Assembly (NCBI RefSeq): GCF_900095175.1
Contig: NZ_LT606946.1
Coordinates: 1,179,592-1,243,591, forward strand
Length of the DNA: 64,000 nt
Origin: Polynucleobacter necessarius
GTDB lineage: Bacteria; Pseudomonadota; Gammaproteobacteria; Burkholderiales; Burkholderiaceae
Reading direction: 5' to 3'
The position numbers were made by a program, and so were the translations under genes. Below the pieces are notes generated by a model, which worked only from the letters and a program-made list of their open reading frames with translations, did no database searches and had not been told where the DNA came from. Positions 39,580 to 49,127 of this stretch are shown here, piece after piece (the stretch's first letter is position 1; each line of letters begins with the position of its first letter).

Positions 39580-41738
39580 CTAAATAGCGTCCCTGGAGCG
39601 TGCTCCAAAGGCTATCTCCTTAACCTTAGTAAGGCGATCACGGGTAGCTGCAGCCTTTTCAAACTCTAGATTCTTGGCCTCAGAGTTCATTTGCTTCTCC
39701 AAACGCTTGATTTCGCCCGCCAGGTCCTTCTCGCCCATGTCCTCATAGCGAGCCCGCTCCTGCTCCACCTGCATCTCAGAGCGCTTCTCCTGGACGTCAT
39801 AGACCCCATCAATAATGTCTTTAATGCGCTTTTGGACGCCCCGTGGCTCAATTCCATTCGCCTTATCTTATTAAAGGCAATTTGCTTGGTTCGGCGGCGC
39901 TCGGTCTCTCCCATTGCCCGCTTCATGGAATCGGTAATCCTGTCAGCGTACAGAATGGCCTTACCTTTAATGTTTCGAGCCGCCCTACCGATTGTTTGAA
40001 TCAAACTCCGCTCAGAACGCAAGAAGCCTTCTTTATCTGCATCCAAAATTGCGACGAGTGAGACCTCGGGAATATCCAAGCCCTCGCGCAATAAATTAAT
40101 GCCCACCAAAACATCGAAGACGCCTAAGCGTAAGTCGCGCAAAATTTCTACGCGCCCTACAGTGTCAATATCTGAATGGACGTAGCGCACTTTCACACCG
40201 TTATCCGACAAGTAATCTGTCAGCTGTTCAGCCATGCATTTTGTGAGTACTGTTACCAACACCCGCTCATGTACTTTGACACACTCATGAATCTGACTGA
40301 GCAAATCATCTACTTGCGAACTTGCAGGTAAGACTTCGATTTCTGGATCGACTAGTCCTGTTGGTCTAGCCACTTGCTCCACCACTTGTCCAGTATGCGT
40401 ATTTTCATAGTCAGCAGGTGTTGCAGAAACAAACACCGTCTGACGCATCTTCGTTTCAAACTCCGTGAACTTCAGTGGTCGGTTATCCATTGCTGACGGT
40501 AATCGGAAACCAAACTCCACCAAAGTGTGCTTGCGAGACTTGTCGCCGTTGTACATGGCATTGAGCTGCCCGATGAGCACATGGCTCTCATCTAGGAACA
40601 TCAAGGCATCATTAGGTAGGTAGTCCACCAAGGTAGGCGGCGCCTCACCAGGCATAGCCCCTGAGAGGTGGCGGGAGTAGTTCTCAATACCCTTACAGAA
40701 TCCCAATTCGTTCAGCATCTCTAAATCAAAGCGAGTGCGCTGCTCTAAACGTTGCGCCTCAACCAACTTTCCATCTTTAACAAATTCATCTAGGCGTGTA
40801 CGTAATTCTGTCTTGATTGTTTCGATTGCTTTTAAAACAGTGTCACGCGGAGTGACGTAGTGTGAGCTTGGATAAACAGTGAAACGTGGAATCTTCTGAC
40901 GAATTTTTCCAGTAAGGGGATCAAAGAATTGCAAACTCTCAATGACATCATCAAAGAGCTCAACGCGTACAGCCAATTCATTATGCTCAGCAGGGAAAAT
41001 ATCAATCGTATCGCCCCGCACTCGGAATACTCCGCGCTTGAAATCCGTTTCATTGCGGTCGTACTGCATCGCAATTAAGCGCATCAAAATATCGCGCTGA
41101 CTCATCTTGTCACCGGGACGCAAGGTCATCACCATACTGTGATAGTCCCCCGGATTACCGATACCGTAAATTGCAGAGACTGTGGCCACAATGATGACAT
41201 CACGTCGCTCTAAAAGGCTCTTAGTAGCAGACAGTCGCATTTGCTCAATGTGCTCATTGATTGATGAATCTTTTTCAATAAACAAATCACGCGTAGGAAC
41301 GTAAGCCTCTGGCTGGTAGTAATCGTAGTAACTAACGAAGTACTCCACCGCATTTTTTGGGAAAAACTCCCGAAACTCGCTATAAAGCTGGGCAGCCAAG
41401 GTCTTATTAGGGGCAAAAATGATGGCGGGACGCCCTGTTCTGGCGATCACATTAGCCATCGCGAAGGTTTTGCCTGAACCAGTAACCCCCAAAAGAGTTT
41501 GGAAGGTCAGTCCGTCCTCAATTCCGGCCACTAGAGCATCAATTGCGGCCGGCTGATCACCAGCAGGCGGAAATGGCTGATACAGTTGAAATGGCGAATC
41601 TGGGAAGAAAACGAACTTAGCTGGATCCAGGTCATGACCCACCTCACCCAAAGGATCGGCCACAGGGCTTTTCTTGCTTTCTGCGACTTTGGAATTTGAG
41701 GAACTTTTAGGCAACTTAGGGGGCATCTCAGCTATCAT
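39580..41738 (-). pseudogene. uvrB: Excinuclease UvrB, frameshifted before the UVR domain
   Basis: The helicase core is complete: Walker A GVTGSGKT, the beta-hairpin region [12 protein letters not shown], and motifs V-VI ([28 protein letters not shown]). A tandem duplication of five bases (CTTAT CTTAT on the plus strand, 39862-39871) shifts the frame just after QIAFNK. Beyond it the other frame gives [15 protein letters not shown] and the C-terminal UVR domain ([21 protein letters not shown]) to 39580. A product would have about 50 foreign residues and lack the UVR domain that contacts UvrC. Start ATG 41738 or 41726. Confidence 0.88.
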
Positions 41739-41920
41739 TTCACCTGTGAGTTTTAGTTCACAGCAAATTTTGTACAAACATTGATTTTGCCGTTTTTATT
41801 TGGAAATAGTTGAATCTAGCCTCAAAAACAGCCATTTAAAGTAAATTTAACTGAATTTAACGTCAATTAACCCTGAAATACCCACTTTAAACACTTTTAC
41901 CACCTATTTTTGACCCTCAA

Positions 41921-43120
41921 ATGAACCTTTTTACTTCAGTCCAACTAGCCCCTAAAGACCCTATTTTTGGCCTCACAGAAGCCTATGTCGCCGATCAACG
42001 TGCTGACAAGGTCAACTTAGGCGTTGGCGTTTATTACACCGACGAAGGCAAGGTGCCTCTTTTGAAGGCGGTAATTAAGGCTGAAGAAGCAATTGTTGCG
42101 AAGCACTCTCCACGCAGCTACATTCCAATCGAGGGTCCTAACCCATACAACAGCGCAGTACAAAACCTATTGTTCGGCGCTGACTCCTCCCTGATTAAAG
42201 ATGGTCGCGTTGTAACAGCAGAATGTCTGGGTGGTACTGGTGCGTTACGCGTTGGTGCCGACTTTATCAAGCGCCTCAATTTGAATGCGCCTTGCGCAAT
42301 TAGCAACCCTACCTGGGAAAACCACCGCGGTATTTTTGAATCCGCAGGATTTGAAGTACTTGAGTACACCTACTTCGATGGTAAAACTCGTGGTGTTGAT
42401 TTTGATGGCATGGTGAAATCTTTAGAGTCATTTCCAAAGTTCACCACTGTCTTGCTGCACGCTTGCTGCCACAATCCAACTGGCGCTGATATTACCGAAG
42501 CTCAATGGCGTCAAGTCATTGATATTTGCAAAGCAAAGCAACTCATTCCATTTTTAGATATGGCCTACCAAGGCTTTGCTGCCGGTATTGAGCAAGATGG
42601 TATCGCAGTACGCTTGTTCGCAGAATCTGGCATGTCTTTCTTTGTGTCCAGCTCCTTCTCCAAATCGTTTTCACTCTATGGTGAGCGTGTTGGTGCCTTA
42701 TCTATCGTGACTCAAAGTAAAGATGAATCTACTCGCGTACTTTCTCAATTGAAGCGCGTGATTCGTACAAACTATTCCAATCCACCTACACATGGCGCCG
42801 CTATTGCGGCTGCAGTTCTCAATTCACCAGAACTCAGAAAGCTCTGGGAAGATGAACTAGCTGAAATGCGCGAACGCATTAAAGCAATGCGTCAGGGACT
42901 TGTAGAAAAATTAGCTGCTGCTGGCGTAAAACAGGACTTTGCTTTTATTAAAGCTCAGCGCGGTATGTTTTCTTACTCGGGATTAACTGCTGAGCAAGTA
43001 GAGCGTTTACAAAAGGAAGATGGCATTTATGCCCTCTCCACCGGTCGTATTTGTGTGGCCGCCCTCAATACCAAAAATATTGATAAGGTAGCCAAAGCAA
43101 TCGCCCGCGTATTGGCGTAA
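41921..43120 (+). CDS. tyrB: Aromatic/aspartate aminotransferase, class I
   Basis: A 399-residue class I PLP aminotransferase of the TyrB/AspC subgroup. The PLP lysine is in SSSFSKSFSLYGERVG, with HNPTGAD and the C-terminal substrate arginine in STGRICVAALN. It transfers amino groups among aspartate, aromatic amino acids and 2-oxoglutarate. Divergent to uvrB across a 180-bp AT-rich gap with no further gene. Intact. Confidence 0.9.
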   Translation: MNLFTSVQLAPKDPIFGLTEAYVADQRADKVNLGVGVYYTDEGKVPLLKAVIKAEEAIVAKHSPRSYIPIEGPNPYNSAVQNLLFGADSSLIKDGRVVTAECLGGTGALRVGADFIKRLNLNAPCAISNPTWENHRGIFESAGFEVLEYTYFDGKTRGVDFDGMVKSLESFPKFTTVLLHACCHNPTGADITEAQWRQVIDICKAKQLIPFLDMAYQGFAAGIEQDGIAVRLFAESGMSFFVSSSFSKSFSLYGERVGALSIVTQSKDESTRVLSQLKRVIRTNYSNPPTHGAAIAAAVLNSPELRKLWEDELAEMRERIKAMRQGLVEKLAAAGVKQDFAFIKAQRGMFSYSGLTAEQVERLQKEDGIYALSTGRICVAALNTKNIDKVAKAIARVLA

Positions 43121-43162
43121 CAACGCGTAATAAGCGGTTACACTGCATTATCAGGAGGCAAC

Positions 43163-44461
43163 ATGCTATATCAGTTACATGAATTTCAAAAAGCTTTACT
43201 TCAACCAGTAAGCTCATGGGCTCGAGCAGCATCTGAGGCATTTATCAATGCCTCTAACCCTGCTTCAAAAGTTCCAGGGTCTAATCGTTTGGCTGCTAGT
43301 TATGAACTTTTATATCGCCTAGGTAAAAATTACAAAAAACCAGAGTTTGGTATTCGTGCGGTGCAGGCTCATGGTCGTGAAGTGGCCATTCATGAAAGAA
43401 CAGTTTTAGCTAAACCTTTTTGCAATCTGATTCGCTTCAAGCGCTTTTCCGATGATCTTGATGTCATCAAGAAACTCAAAGAGGATCCAGCGGTATTGGT
43501 TGTTGCTCCACTATCCGGGCATCACTCCACATTGTTGCGTGACACTGTTCGCACACTCTTGCAAGACCATAAGGTGTACATCACCGACTGGATTGATGCA
43601 CGCATTGTTCCTGCAGATGCTGGTGACTTTGGTCTTGATGACTATGTTCATTATGTACAAGACTTCATCCGCACTATTGGCGCCGAGAACTTGCATGTGA
43701 TCTCCGTTTGCCAACCAACAGTGCCTACACTAGGTGCAATTTCCTTGATGGCCTCTGCTGGTGAAAAGACACCTGCCTCCATGATCATGATGGGCGGCCC
43801 AATTGATGCGCGCAAGTCACCAACTGCGGTGAATAACTTAGCTGACCAAAAGTCGTATGACTGGTTTGAAAGTCATGTAATTTACAAAGTGCCACCAAGC
43901 TACCCAGGCGCTGGCCGCAAGGTGTACCCAGGCTTCTTGCAGCACACCGGCTTTATTGCCATGAATTCTCAGAACCACTTACAGTCACACTGGGATTACT
44001 TCCAGAACTTAGTACGTGGCGATGAGCAAGATGCTGAAGCTCATATTCGTTTCTATGATGAATACAACGCGGTCCTTGATATGGATGCCAAGTTCTACTT
44101 GGACACCATTAAGACTGTGTTCCGAGACTACTCATTACCAAACGGTACTTGGGAAGTTGCTGGCGATCTAGTGAAGCCACAAGATATTAAGAAAACCGCC
44201 CTCCTCACCGTTGAAGGTGAATTGGATGACATCTCTGGTAGTGGGCAAACCCGTTCAGCACACGCCTTGTGCGCAGGGATTCCGAAGGCTGACAAAGACC
44301 ATTATGAAGTTGCGGGCGCTGGCCACTACGGTATCTTCTCTGGCCGTCGTTGGCGCGAGAAAGTGTATCCAAAGATTAAGTCGTTTATTCGTGAGCACCA
44401 AGGTGTTCAGAAGAAAACAAAAGCTAGACCCCCAAAACTGGGTACTAAGAAAGCTGCATAA
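43163..44461 (+). CDS. phaZ: Intracellular polyhydroxybutyrate depolymerase
   Basis: A 432-residue depolymerase that mobilises stored PHB. The nucleophile elbow is cysteine, not serine: VISVCQPTVPTL with Cys183, the position of the active-site cysteine in the Cupriavidus necator PhaZ1 enzyme. A later aspartate (GELDDISG) and histidine (GAGHYGIFSG) complete the triad. GGAGG lies upstream of the start. No PHA synthase is in the window; the gene implies carbon storage elsewhere. Intact. Confidence 0.92.
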   Translation: MLYQLHEFQKALLQPVSSWARAASEAFINASNPASKVPGSNRLAASYELLYRLGKNYKKPEFGIRAVQAHGREVAIHERTVLAKPFCNLIRFKRFSDDLDVIKKLKEDPAVLVVAPLSGHHSTLLRDTVRTLLQDHKVYITDWIDARIVPADAGDFGLDDYVHYVQDFIRTIGAENLHVISVCQPTVPTLGAISLMASAGEKTPASMIMMGGPIDARKSPTAVNNLADQKSYDWFESHVIYKVPPSYPGAGRKVYPGFLQHTGFIAMNSQNHLQSHWDYFQNLVRGDEQDAEAHIRFYDEYNAVLDMDAKFYLDTIKTVFRDYSLPNGTWEVAGDLVKPQDIKKTALLTVEGELDDISGSGQTRSAHALCAGIPKADKDHYEVAGAGHYGIFSGRRWREKVYPKIKSFIREHQGVQKKTKARPPKLGTKKAA

Positions 44462-44469
44462 AATCAGCG

Positions 44470-44500
44470 GCGCGACTTTCGGGTCGCGCTTCTAGTTTTA
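44470..44500 (+). terminator. Probable terminator after phaZ
   Basis: GCGCGAC and GTCGCGC form a 7-bp GC-rich stem around TTTCGG, followed by TTCTAGTTTT. The T tract is interrupted, so termination may be partial and rnfB (starting 44517) may also be transcribed from phaZ. Confidence 0.6.
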
Positions 44501-44516
44501 GGGCTCGTAACTTGCA

Positions 44517-45209
44517 ATGAACATCAAGCAGACGAAAGAACTTGCCAATCGTCTCGAGGACATCCTTCCTCAAACTCAATGCACTAAATGCGGCTACCCA
44601 GACTGCAGAGCCTACGCAGAAGCGATGGCGACAGGTGAGGCTCTGTCTAATCGTTGCCCACCTGGAGGCGTAGAGGGCATCCAGAGGCTTAGCACCATCC
44701 TGACACCCATCTTTCCTCAGGATGCATTTGAGCTTCATCCCAGAATCGATCCTGAATGCGGCATCGAGCGCCCTAGACCGGTCGCTTTTATTGACCCTAA
44801 GACTTGTATCGGCTGCACCTTGTGCATTCAAGCATGTCCTGTGGATGCCATTGTTGGCGCCTCTAAGCAAATGCATGTGGTCTTAAGCGATTGGTGTACT
44901 GGTTGTGATCTTTGCATACCACCCTGCCCTGTAGATTGCATCTCCATGATTGATGTTACTGGCGAGAAAACTGGCTGGGAAGCCTGGTCACCAGAATTAG
45001 CAGGACTTGCACGAGCGCGATATGAAGCGCGCGATCTACGATTGGATCGCGAGCAACGCGACAATAATGAACGGCTAGCGAAGAAAGCGGCTGCGAAATT
45101 GCAAGCAGTCAATGCAGAAAGTCCGAACTCAGAAGAGGCCATAAAAGAAAAAGAGAGAAAGCGCGCCATCATTGCCGCCGCCATTGCGAGAGCACAGCAA
45201 AAGAAATGA
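44517..45209 (+). CDS. rnfB: RnfB-like ferredoxin subunit
   Basis: A 230-residue iron-sulfur protein. An N-terminal Fe4S domain (CTKCGYPDCRAYAEAM, then CPPGG) precedes two 4Fe-4S ferredoxin motifs (CIGCTLCIQACPVDAI and CTGCDLCIPPCPVDCI) and a charged C-terminal tail. It lacks the membrane helix of true RnfB and no other rnf gene is nearby; in Burkholderiales such orphan RnfB proteins often sit before nth. It may be a soluble electron carrier. Confidence 0.85.
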   Translation: MNIKQTKELANRLEDILPQTQCTKCGYPDCRAYAEAMATGEALSNRCPPGGVEGIQRLSTILTPIFPQDAFELHPRIDPECGIERPRPVAFIDPKTCIGCTLCIQACPVDAIVGASKQMHVVLSDWCTGCDLCIPPCPVDCISMIDVTGEKTGWEAWSPELAGLARARYEARDLRLDREQRDNNERLAKKAAAKLQAVNAESPNSEEAIKEKERKRAIIAAAIARAQQKK

Positions 45210-45865
45210 TGAATCTTGAAAAGCGCCAGGCCTTCTTTGAATTGCTCAGGGAAAATAATCCCCACCCAGAGACTGAACTGGAATACAGCTCCCCGTTTGA
45301 ATTACTCATCGCGGTTTTGCTCTCAGCACAAGCAACAGATATTTCAGTAAACAAAGGCACTCGTAAGCTGTTTAAGATTGCAAACACCCCACAAGCCCTT
45401 CTTGACTTGGGCGAAGAAGGTGTTAAGCCCTTCATTCAACACATTGGATTATTTAACTCTAAAGGCAGGCATATTCAAGAGACCTGCCGACTGCTCATAG
45501 AAAATCATGGTGGTGAAGTGCCACAAAATCGTGAGGAGTTAGAAGCGCTTCCAGGTGTCGGTAGAAAAACTGCGAACGTCATTCTCAATACCGCCTTTGG
45601 TCAACCCACTATGGCAGTCGATACTCATATCTTTAGAGTATCCAATCGGACAGGATTGGCACCCGGTAAAGATGTTGTAAAGGTTGAAGAGCAGTTACTT
45701 AAGCGTGTGCCAAAGGAGTTTTTGATGGATGCTCACCATTGGCTTATTCTGCATGGTAGGTATACCTGCAAGGCGCGCAACCCTGATTGCGAACAATGTA
45801 TTGTTGAACCACTCTGTGGCTTCAAACAAAAAACTGGGAAAGGAAAAGTTCGTGGCAATATTTAA
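45206..45865 (+). CDS. nth: Endonuclease III
   Basis: A 219-residue base-excision DNA glycosylase/AP lyase for oxidised pyrimidines. Features: helix-hairpin-helix EALPGVGRKTANVIL with the catalytic lysine, the catalytic aspartate in AVDTHIFRVSNR, and 4Fe-4S cysteines CKARNPDCEQCIVEPLC. Its start overlaps the rnfB stop by 4 bp (ATGA). Intact. Confidence 0.95.
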   Translation: MMNLEKRQAFFELLRENNPHPETELEYSSPFELLIAVLLSAQATDISVNKGTRKLFKIANTPQALLDLGEEGVKPFIQHIGLFNSKGRHIQETCRLLIENHGGEVPQNREELEALPGVGRKTANVILNTAFGQPTMAVDTHIFRVSNRTGLAPGKDVVKVEEQLLKRVPKEFLMDAHHWLILHGRYTCKARNPDCEQCIVEPLCGFKQKTGKGKVRGNI

Positions 45866-46281
45866 CCCCACTCGTGAAGAAGTGCGTCGTTTTTTTTGAC
45901 ACCTGGAAAAAGAAAACCGAGGATCAAATCCTGACGTTAATGGAAATGATTGCTAGCGACTGGATGGTAGAGCACCCAGAATATCATGCAGTGTTGGCGG
46001 ATCCAGAGAGCGCAGTTGCGCAAGACTACACACCAGAGCGCGGTGAGACTAACCCCTTCTTGCACCTCTCAATGCACCTCTCGATTAGCGAGCAAACATC
46101 CGTTGATCAACCGCCAGGAATAAAAGAGATTTTCGAATCCCTGGCAAAGAAACTGGGCTCTAAGCATGAGGCACAGCACGCCATGATGGAATGTCTTGGT
46201 CAGGTTATGTGGGAAGCGCAGAGAGAAGGTCAACCACTGAGTCCCGAGAAATACCTCGAGGCACTCAAGAAACTAAACTAG
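45852..46281 (+). pseudogene. DUF1841 protein, probable frameshift in a T run
   Basis: Reading from GTG 45852 gives AIFNPTREEVRRFF, the typical DUF1841 N-terminus, then TGA. The body (DTWKKKTEDQILTLMEMIASDW and onward to EKYLEALKKLN) is in another frame that runs to 46281. The switch lies in a run of eight T at 45890-45897; one T fewer (or two more) would join the parts. A GTG at 45874 in the second frame could start a protein only slightly altered at its N-terminus, so loss of function is not certain. Function of the family is unknown. Confidence 0.65.
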
Positions 46282-46290
46282 CAAATACAA

Positions 46291-46947
46291 TTACTTGCTA
46301 ATACCCCTGATATGCAAATTTTCAATGGCAGTAACCAACTTGCTCAAACGCTCTTTATCTGCAGTATCTAATGGCTGATCATTTTTTTGAGATTGCAGTG
46401 AAATCTCCGCATCCTCAAGATCCAATACTACCTCAGTAACGCGAATACTTTTATCTTTCTCAGTACCATCAATCAACTGATACAAATTAAAGTAGAGCGC
46501 GGAAAGACTTTGATTTTCCAAGTCAGGACTTAACGGAAACTTACTTTTAAATACCCCAGCTAAAGCTGCCCTGGCATCACCCACCGTTTTGGCATGCCGT
46601 AAAAAATATTTCATATTTTGAATGCGATTACCAATCTCAAATTGATACTCAATTAGCCGCGCCTTATTCTTTTGCTCGGCCTCATAGTGGTGTTGAATTT
46701 GCTGAAGTGTGGCGGCCCCGCCAGTAATAACAATTGACGATAAAAACCACATACCAACTGCTGAATTAAGAAACTCCATTAACTTAGTCGAGAATTTTTT
46801 CTCAACCTGTGCAATTTCTGTATCCAATTTATTCACGCCGGATTTTGCAGCGTTAGTCTCGGATTCGAGTTTTAACCTAAATTCATGACGAAATTTTTCT
46901 TCAGCTTCAATAATTTTTTTCTTTTCTTCGCTAAGCATCTGATCCAT
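46291..46947 (-). CDS. Coiled-coil membrane protein of unknown function
   Basis: A 218-residue protein. The first ~60 residues are highly charged and helical (EEKKKIIEAEEKFRHEFRLK), one membrane segment follows at about 63-80 (AVGMWFLSSIVITGGAA), and the rest is a soluble domain (about 81-218) with helices. No family is recognised. It sits on the minus strand between DUF1841 and the HIT gene, a region otherwise made of conserved genes, so it may be an acquired gene. Confidence 0.6.
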   Translation of the reverse strand: MDQMLSEEKKKIIEAEEKFRHEFRLKLESETNAAKSGVNKLDTEIAQVEKKFSTKLMEFLNSAVGMWFLSSIVITGGAATLQQIQHHYEAEQKNKARLIEYQFEIGNRIQNMKYFLRHAKTVGDARAALAGVFKSKFPLSPDLENQSLSALYFNLYQLIDGTEKDKSIRVTEVVLDLEDAEISLQSQKNDQPLDTADKERLSKLVTAIENLHIRGISK

Positions 46948-46970
46948 ATTCCATTAGATTGAGATCCATA

Positions 46971-47411
46971 TTAAGAGAGAGCCGCAATCGCAGCCTTAAT
47001 TGCTGCCGGCAACTCTTGGGCTAATTTTTTTCTTGCCTCTAAATTTGTTACTGGGGTTAGCTGAGTCTTGATAGACCAAGCCGACCCCGGGAAGAATGCA
47101 TCGTCTTTGTATCTCGGAATGACATGCCAATGTATATGCGGAACCATATTTCCGAGTGCGGCTATATTGACCTTATCTGGGCGCATTACATGACGTACCG
47201 CTTCCTCCACTGTAAATACCAAGGCCATGAGATGCTCACGCTCACCATAGCTCAGGTCAGTCATTTCTGCGACATGGCGATTCCAGATCACGCGGCAAAA
47301 ACCCGGAAGTTCGGGATCATTTACGAGGATGATGCGGCAGTCATCACCGCGCCAAATCAACTGGCCCTCTTCAGGCTTAAGTTCGTCTTTACAAAGTATG
47401 CAATTAGTCAT
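46971..47411 (-). CDS. HIT family hydrolase
   Basis: A 146-residue histidine-triad protein with the motif HIHWHVIPRY (about residues 99-108) and N-terminal cysteines in NCILCKDELKPEEG. HIT proteins hydrolyse nucleotide phosphoramidates or dinucleoside polyphosphates. It lies 23 bp after the coiled-coil gene start and is downstream of aceA. Intact. Confidence 0.9.
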   Translation of the reverse strand: MTNCILCKDELKPEEGQLIWRGDDCRIILVNDPELPGFCRVIWNRHVAEMTDLSYGEREHLMALVFTVEEAVRHVMRPDKVNIAALGNMVPHIHWHVIPRYKDDAFFPGSAWSIKTQLTPVTNLEARKKLAQELPAAIKAAIAALS

Positions 47412-47422
47412 GTGAAGAATGT

Positions 47423-47470
47423 AAACGAAAACGGCACCTAAGTCACCCTTATGGGGTTATTTAGGTGCCG
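47423..47470 (-). terminator. Terminator downstream of aceA
   Basis: On the minus strand a 10-bp stem (CGGCACCTAA/TTAGGTGCCG, 47432-47470) with a 19-base loop is followed by TTTTCGTTT. This gives a Rho-independent terminator for aceA just ahead of the HIT gene. A second small stem (GCAGTA/TACTGC) lies nearer the aceA stop. Confidence 0.75.
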
Positions 47471-47518
47471 CGGCAGTATTAGTGTGCTACTGCTTGCTAC
47501 ATACTACTTAGGGATTTC

Positions 47519-48817
47519 TTAGTGGAACTGCTCTTCTTCTGTAGAACCAGTCAATGCTGTTACTGAAGACTTGCCACCTTGAATCACAGTAGTAACATCG
47601 TCGAAGTAACCAGTACCAACTTCTTGCTGATGGGATACGAATGTGTAACCACGATCACGAGCAGCAAATTCTGGCTCTTGTACTTTCTCGATGTAAGCAG
47701 TCATACCGCGCTGCATGTAGTCTTGCGCCAAGTCGAACATGTTGTACCACATAGAGTGAATACCAGCTAATGTGATGAACTGATACTTGTAGCCCATTGC
47801 GCCTAATTCGCGTTGGAACTTCGCAATCGTTGCGTCATCCAAGTTCTTCTTCCAGCTGAAAGATGGTGAGCAGTTGTAAGCCAACATCTTGCCTGGGAAT
47901 TTCGCACGAATTGCTTCAGCGAACTGACGAGCAAAGTCCAAATCAGGCGTACCTGTTTCACATCAAACCATATCAGCGTATGCGGCGTATGCCAAACCAC
48001 GGGAGATCGCTTGATCCAAGCCCTTACGTGTTTTGTAGAAACCTTCAGATGTGCGCTCGCCCGTCAAGAATGGCTTGTCATTTGCATCGTAGTCAGATGT
48101 CAACAAGTCAGCAGCTTCAGCATCGGTACGGGCCAAGATGATAGTTGGAACGCCCATTACGTCAGCGGCCAAACGTGCAGAGATCAATTTCTGAACAGAT
48201 TCAGTAGTAGGCAACAATACTTTGCCACCTATGTGACCGCACTTCTTAACAGAAGAGAGTTGATCTTCGAAGTGAACACCAGCAGCACCCTGCTTAATTA
48301 ATGCCTTGCTCAATTCAAATGCATTCAATACACCACCGAAACCAGCTTCAACATCAGCAACGATTGGAGCAAAATATTCAATACAACCAGCATCACCTTT
48401 ATTGATGCCTTTAGCGGTTTGAATTTCATCAGCACGTTGGAATGAGTTGTTAATGCGCTCAACCATCTTTGGAACTGAGTCAACTGGATACAAAGATTGA
48501 TCTGGGTACATCGCTGCGTATGAGTTACCGTCAGCAGCAACTTGCCAGCCTGACAAGTAGATAGCCTGAACGCCAGCCTTAACCTGTTGCATTGCTTGAC
48601 CACCAGTTAAAGCACCTAAGCAGTTAACGTAAGCTTCGTTGTTAACCAATTCCCAGAGACGCTCTGCGCCATGCTTTGCCAATGTGTGCTCAATCTTCAA
48701 TGAACCGCGTAAACGTACAACGTCCTCAGCTGTGTAGCCACGAGCAATACCCTTCCAACGTGGATTGGTATCCCAGTCTTTTTGTAGTGCTGCGATTTCT
48801 GCTTTGCGATCTGTCAT
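47519..48817 (-). pseudogene. aceA: Isocitrate lyase, in-frame TGA in the WCET motif
   Basis: Glyoxylate-shunt enzyme splitting isocitrate to glyoxylate and succinate. The catalytic loop [14 protein letters not shown] is intact. After AAYADMV a TGA (47963-47965) replaces the Trp expected in WCETGTPDL; the same frame then runs open through [14 protein letters not shown] and ends [14 protein letters not shown]. Otherwise 432 codons, normal size. TGG to TGA is a single transition. The upstream leader has a good AGGGAG ribosome-binding site. Without readthrough acetate and fatty-acid growth through the shunt is lost. Confidence 0.9.
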
Positions 48818-48923
48818 GTTTTTCTCCCTAAGTTAAACAAGTACTTCAAATATTTGGACATTCAAGTCTTATGTCTTATATAAGAGTGTAAGTGTCTGAG
48901 AAAAGCATGCAAGAACTATTTCA

Positions 48924-48975
<52 letters not shown>

Positions 48976-49093
48976 AATATTTAATTCAATTAATACAGTA
49001 ACTTATAGAATGTATTTTATATTATGAAATTATTCACCAAGGGGTGATAGAAACCCCAGACTGAGATGTTGCACTGCATTTTGCGTATGGTAA

Positions 49094-49118
49094 TATCTTT
49101 TCACATTATGAAAAGATA
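49094..49118. repeat. 10-bp-arm inverted repeat after the MFS gene
   Basis: TATCTTTTCA and TGAAAAGATA surround CATTA, 10 bp beyond the MFS stop. It may act as a weak terminator, but no T tract follows on the minus strand. Confidence 0.5.
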
Positions 49119-49127
49119 GAAGTTCTT

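Noticed and set aside
47963..47965. Selenocysteine insertion at the aceA TGA
   Set aside because: Isocitrate lyase has Trp, not Cys, at this position, and no SECIS-like hairpin is seen directly after the codon.
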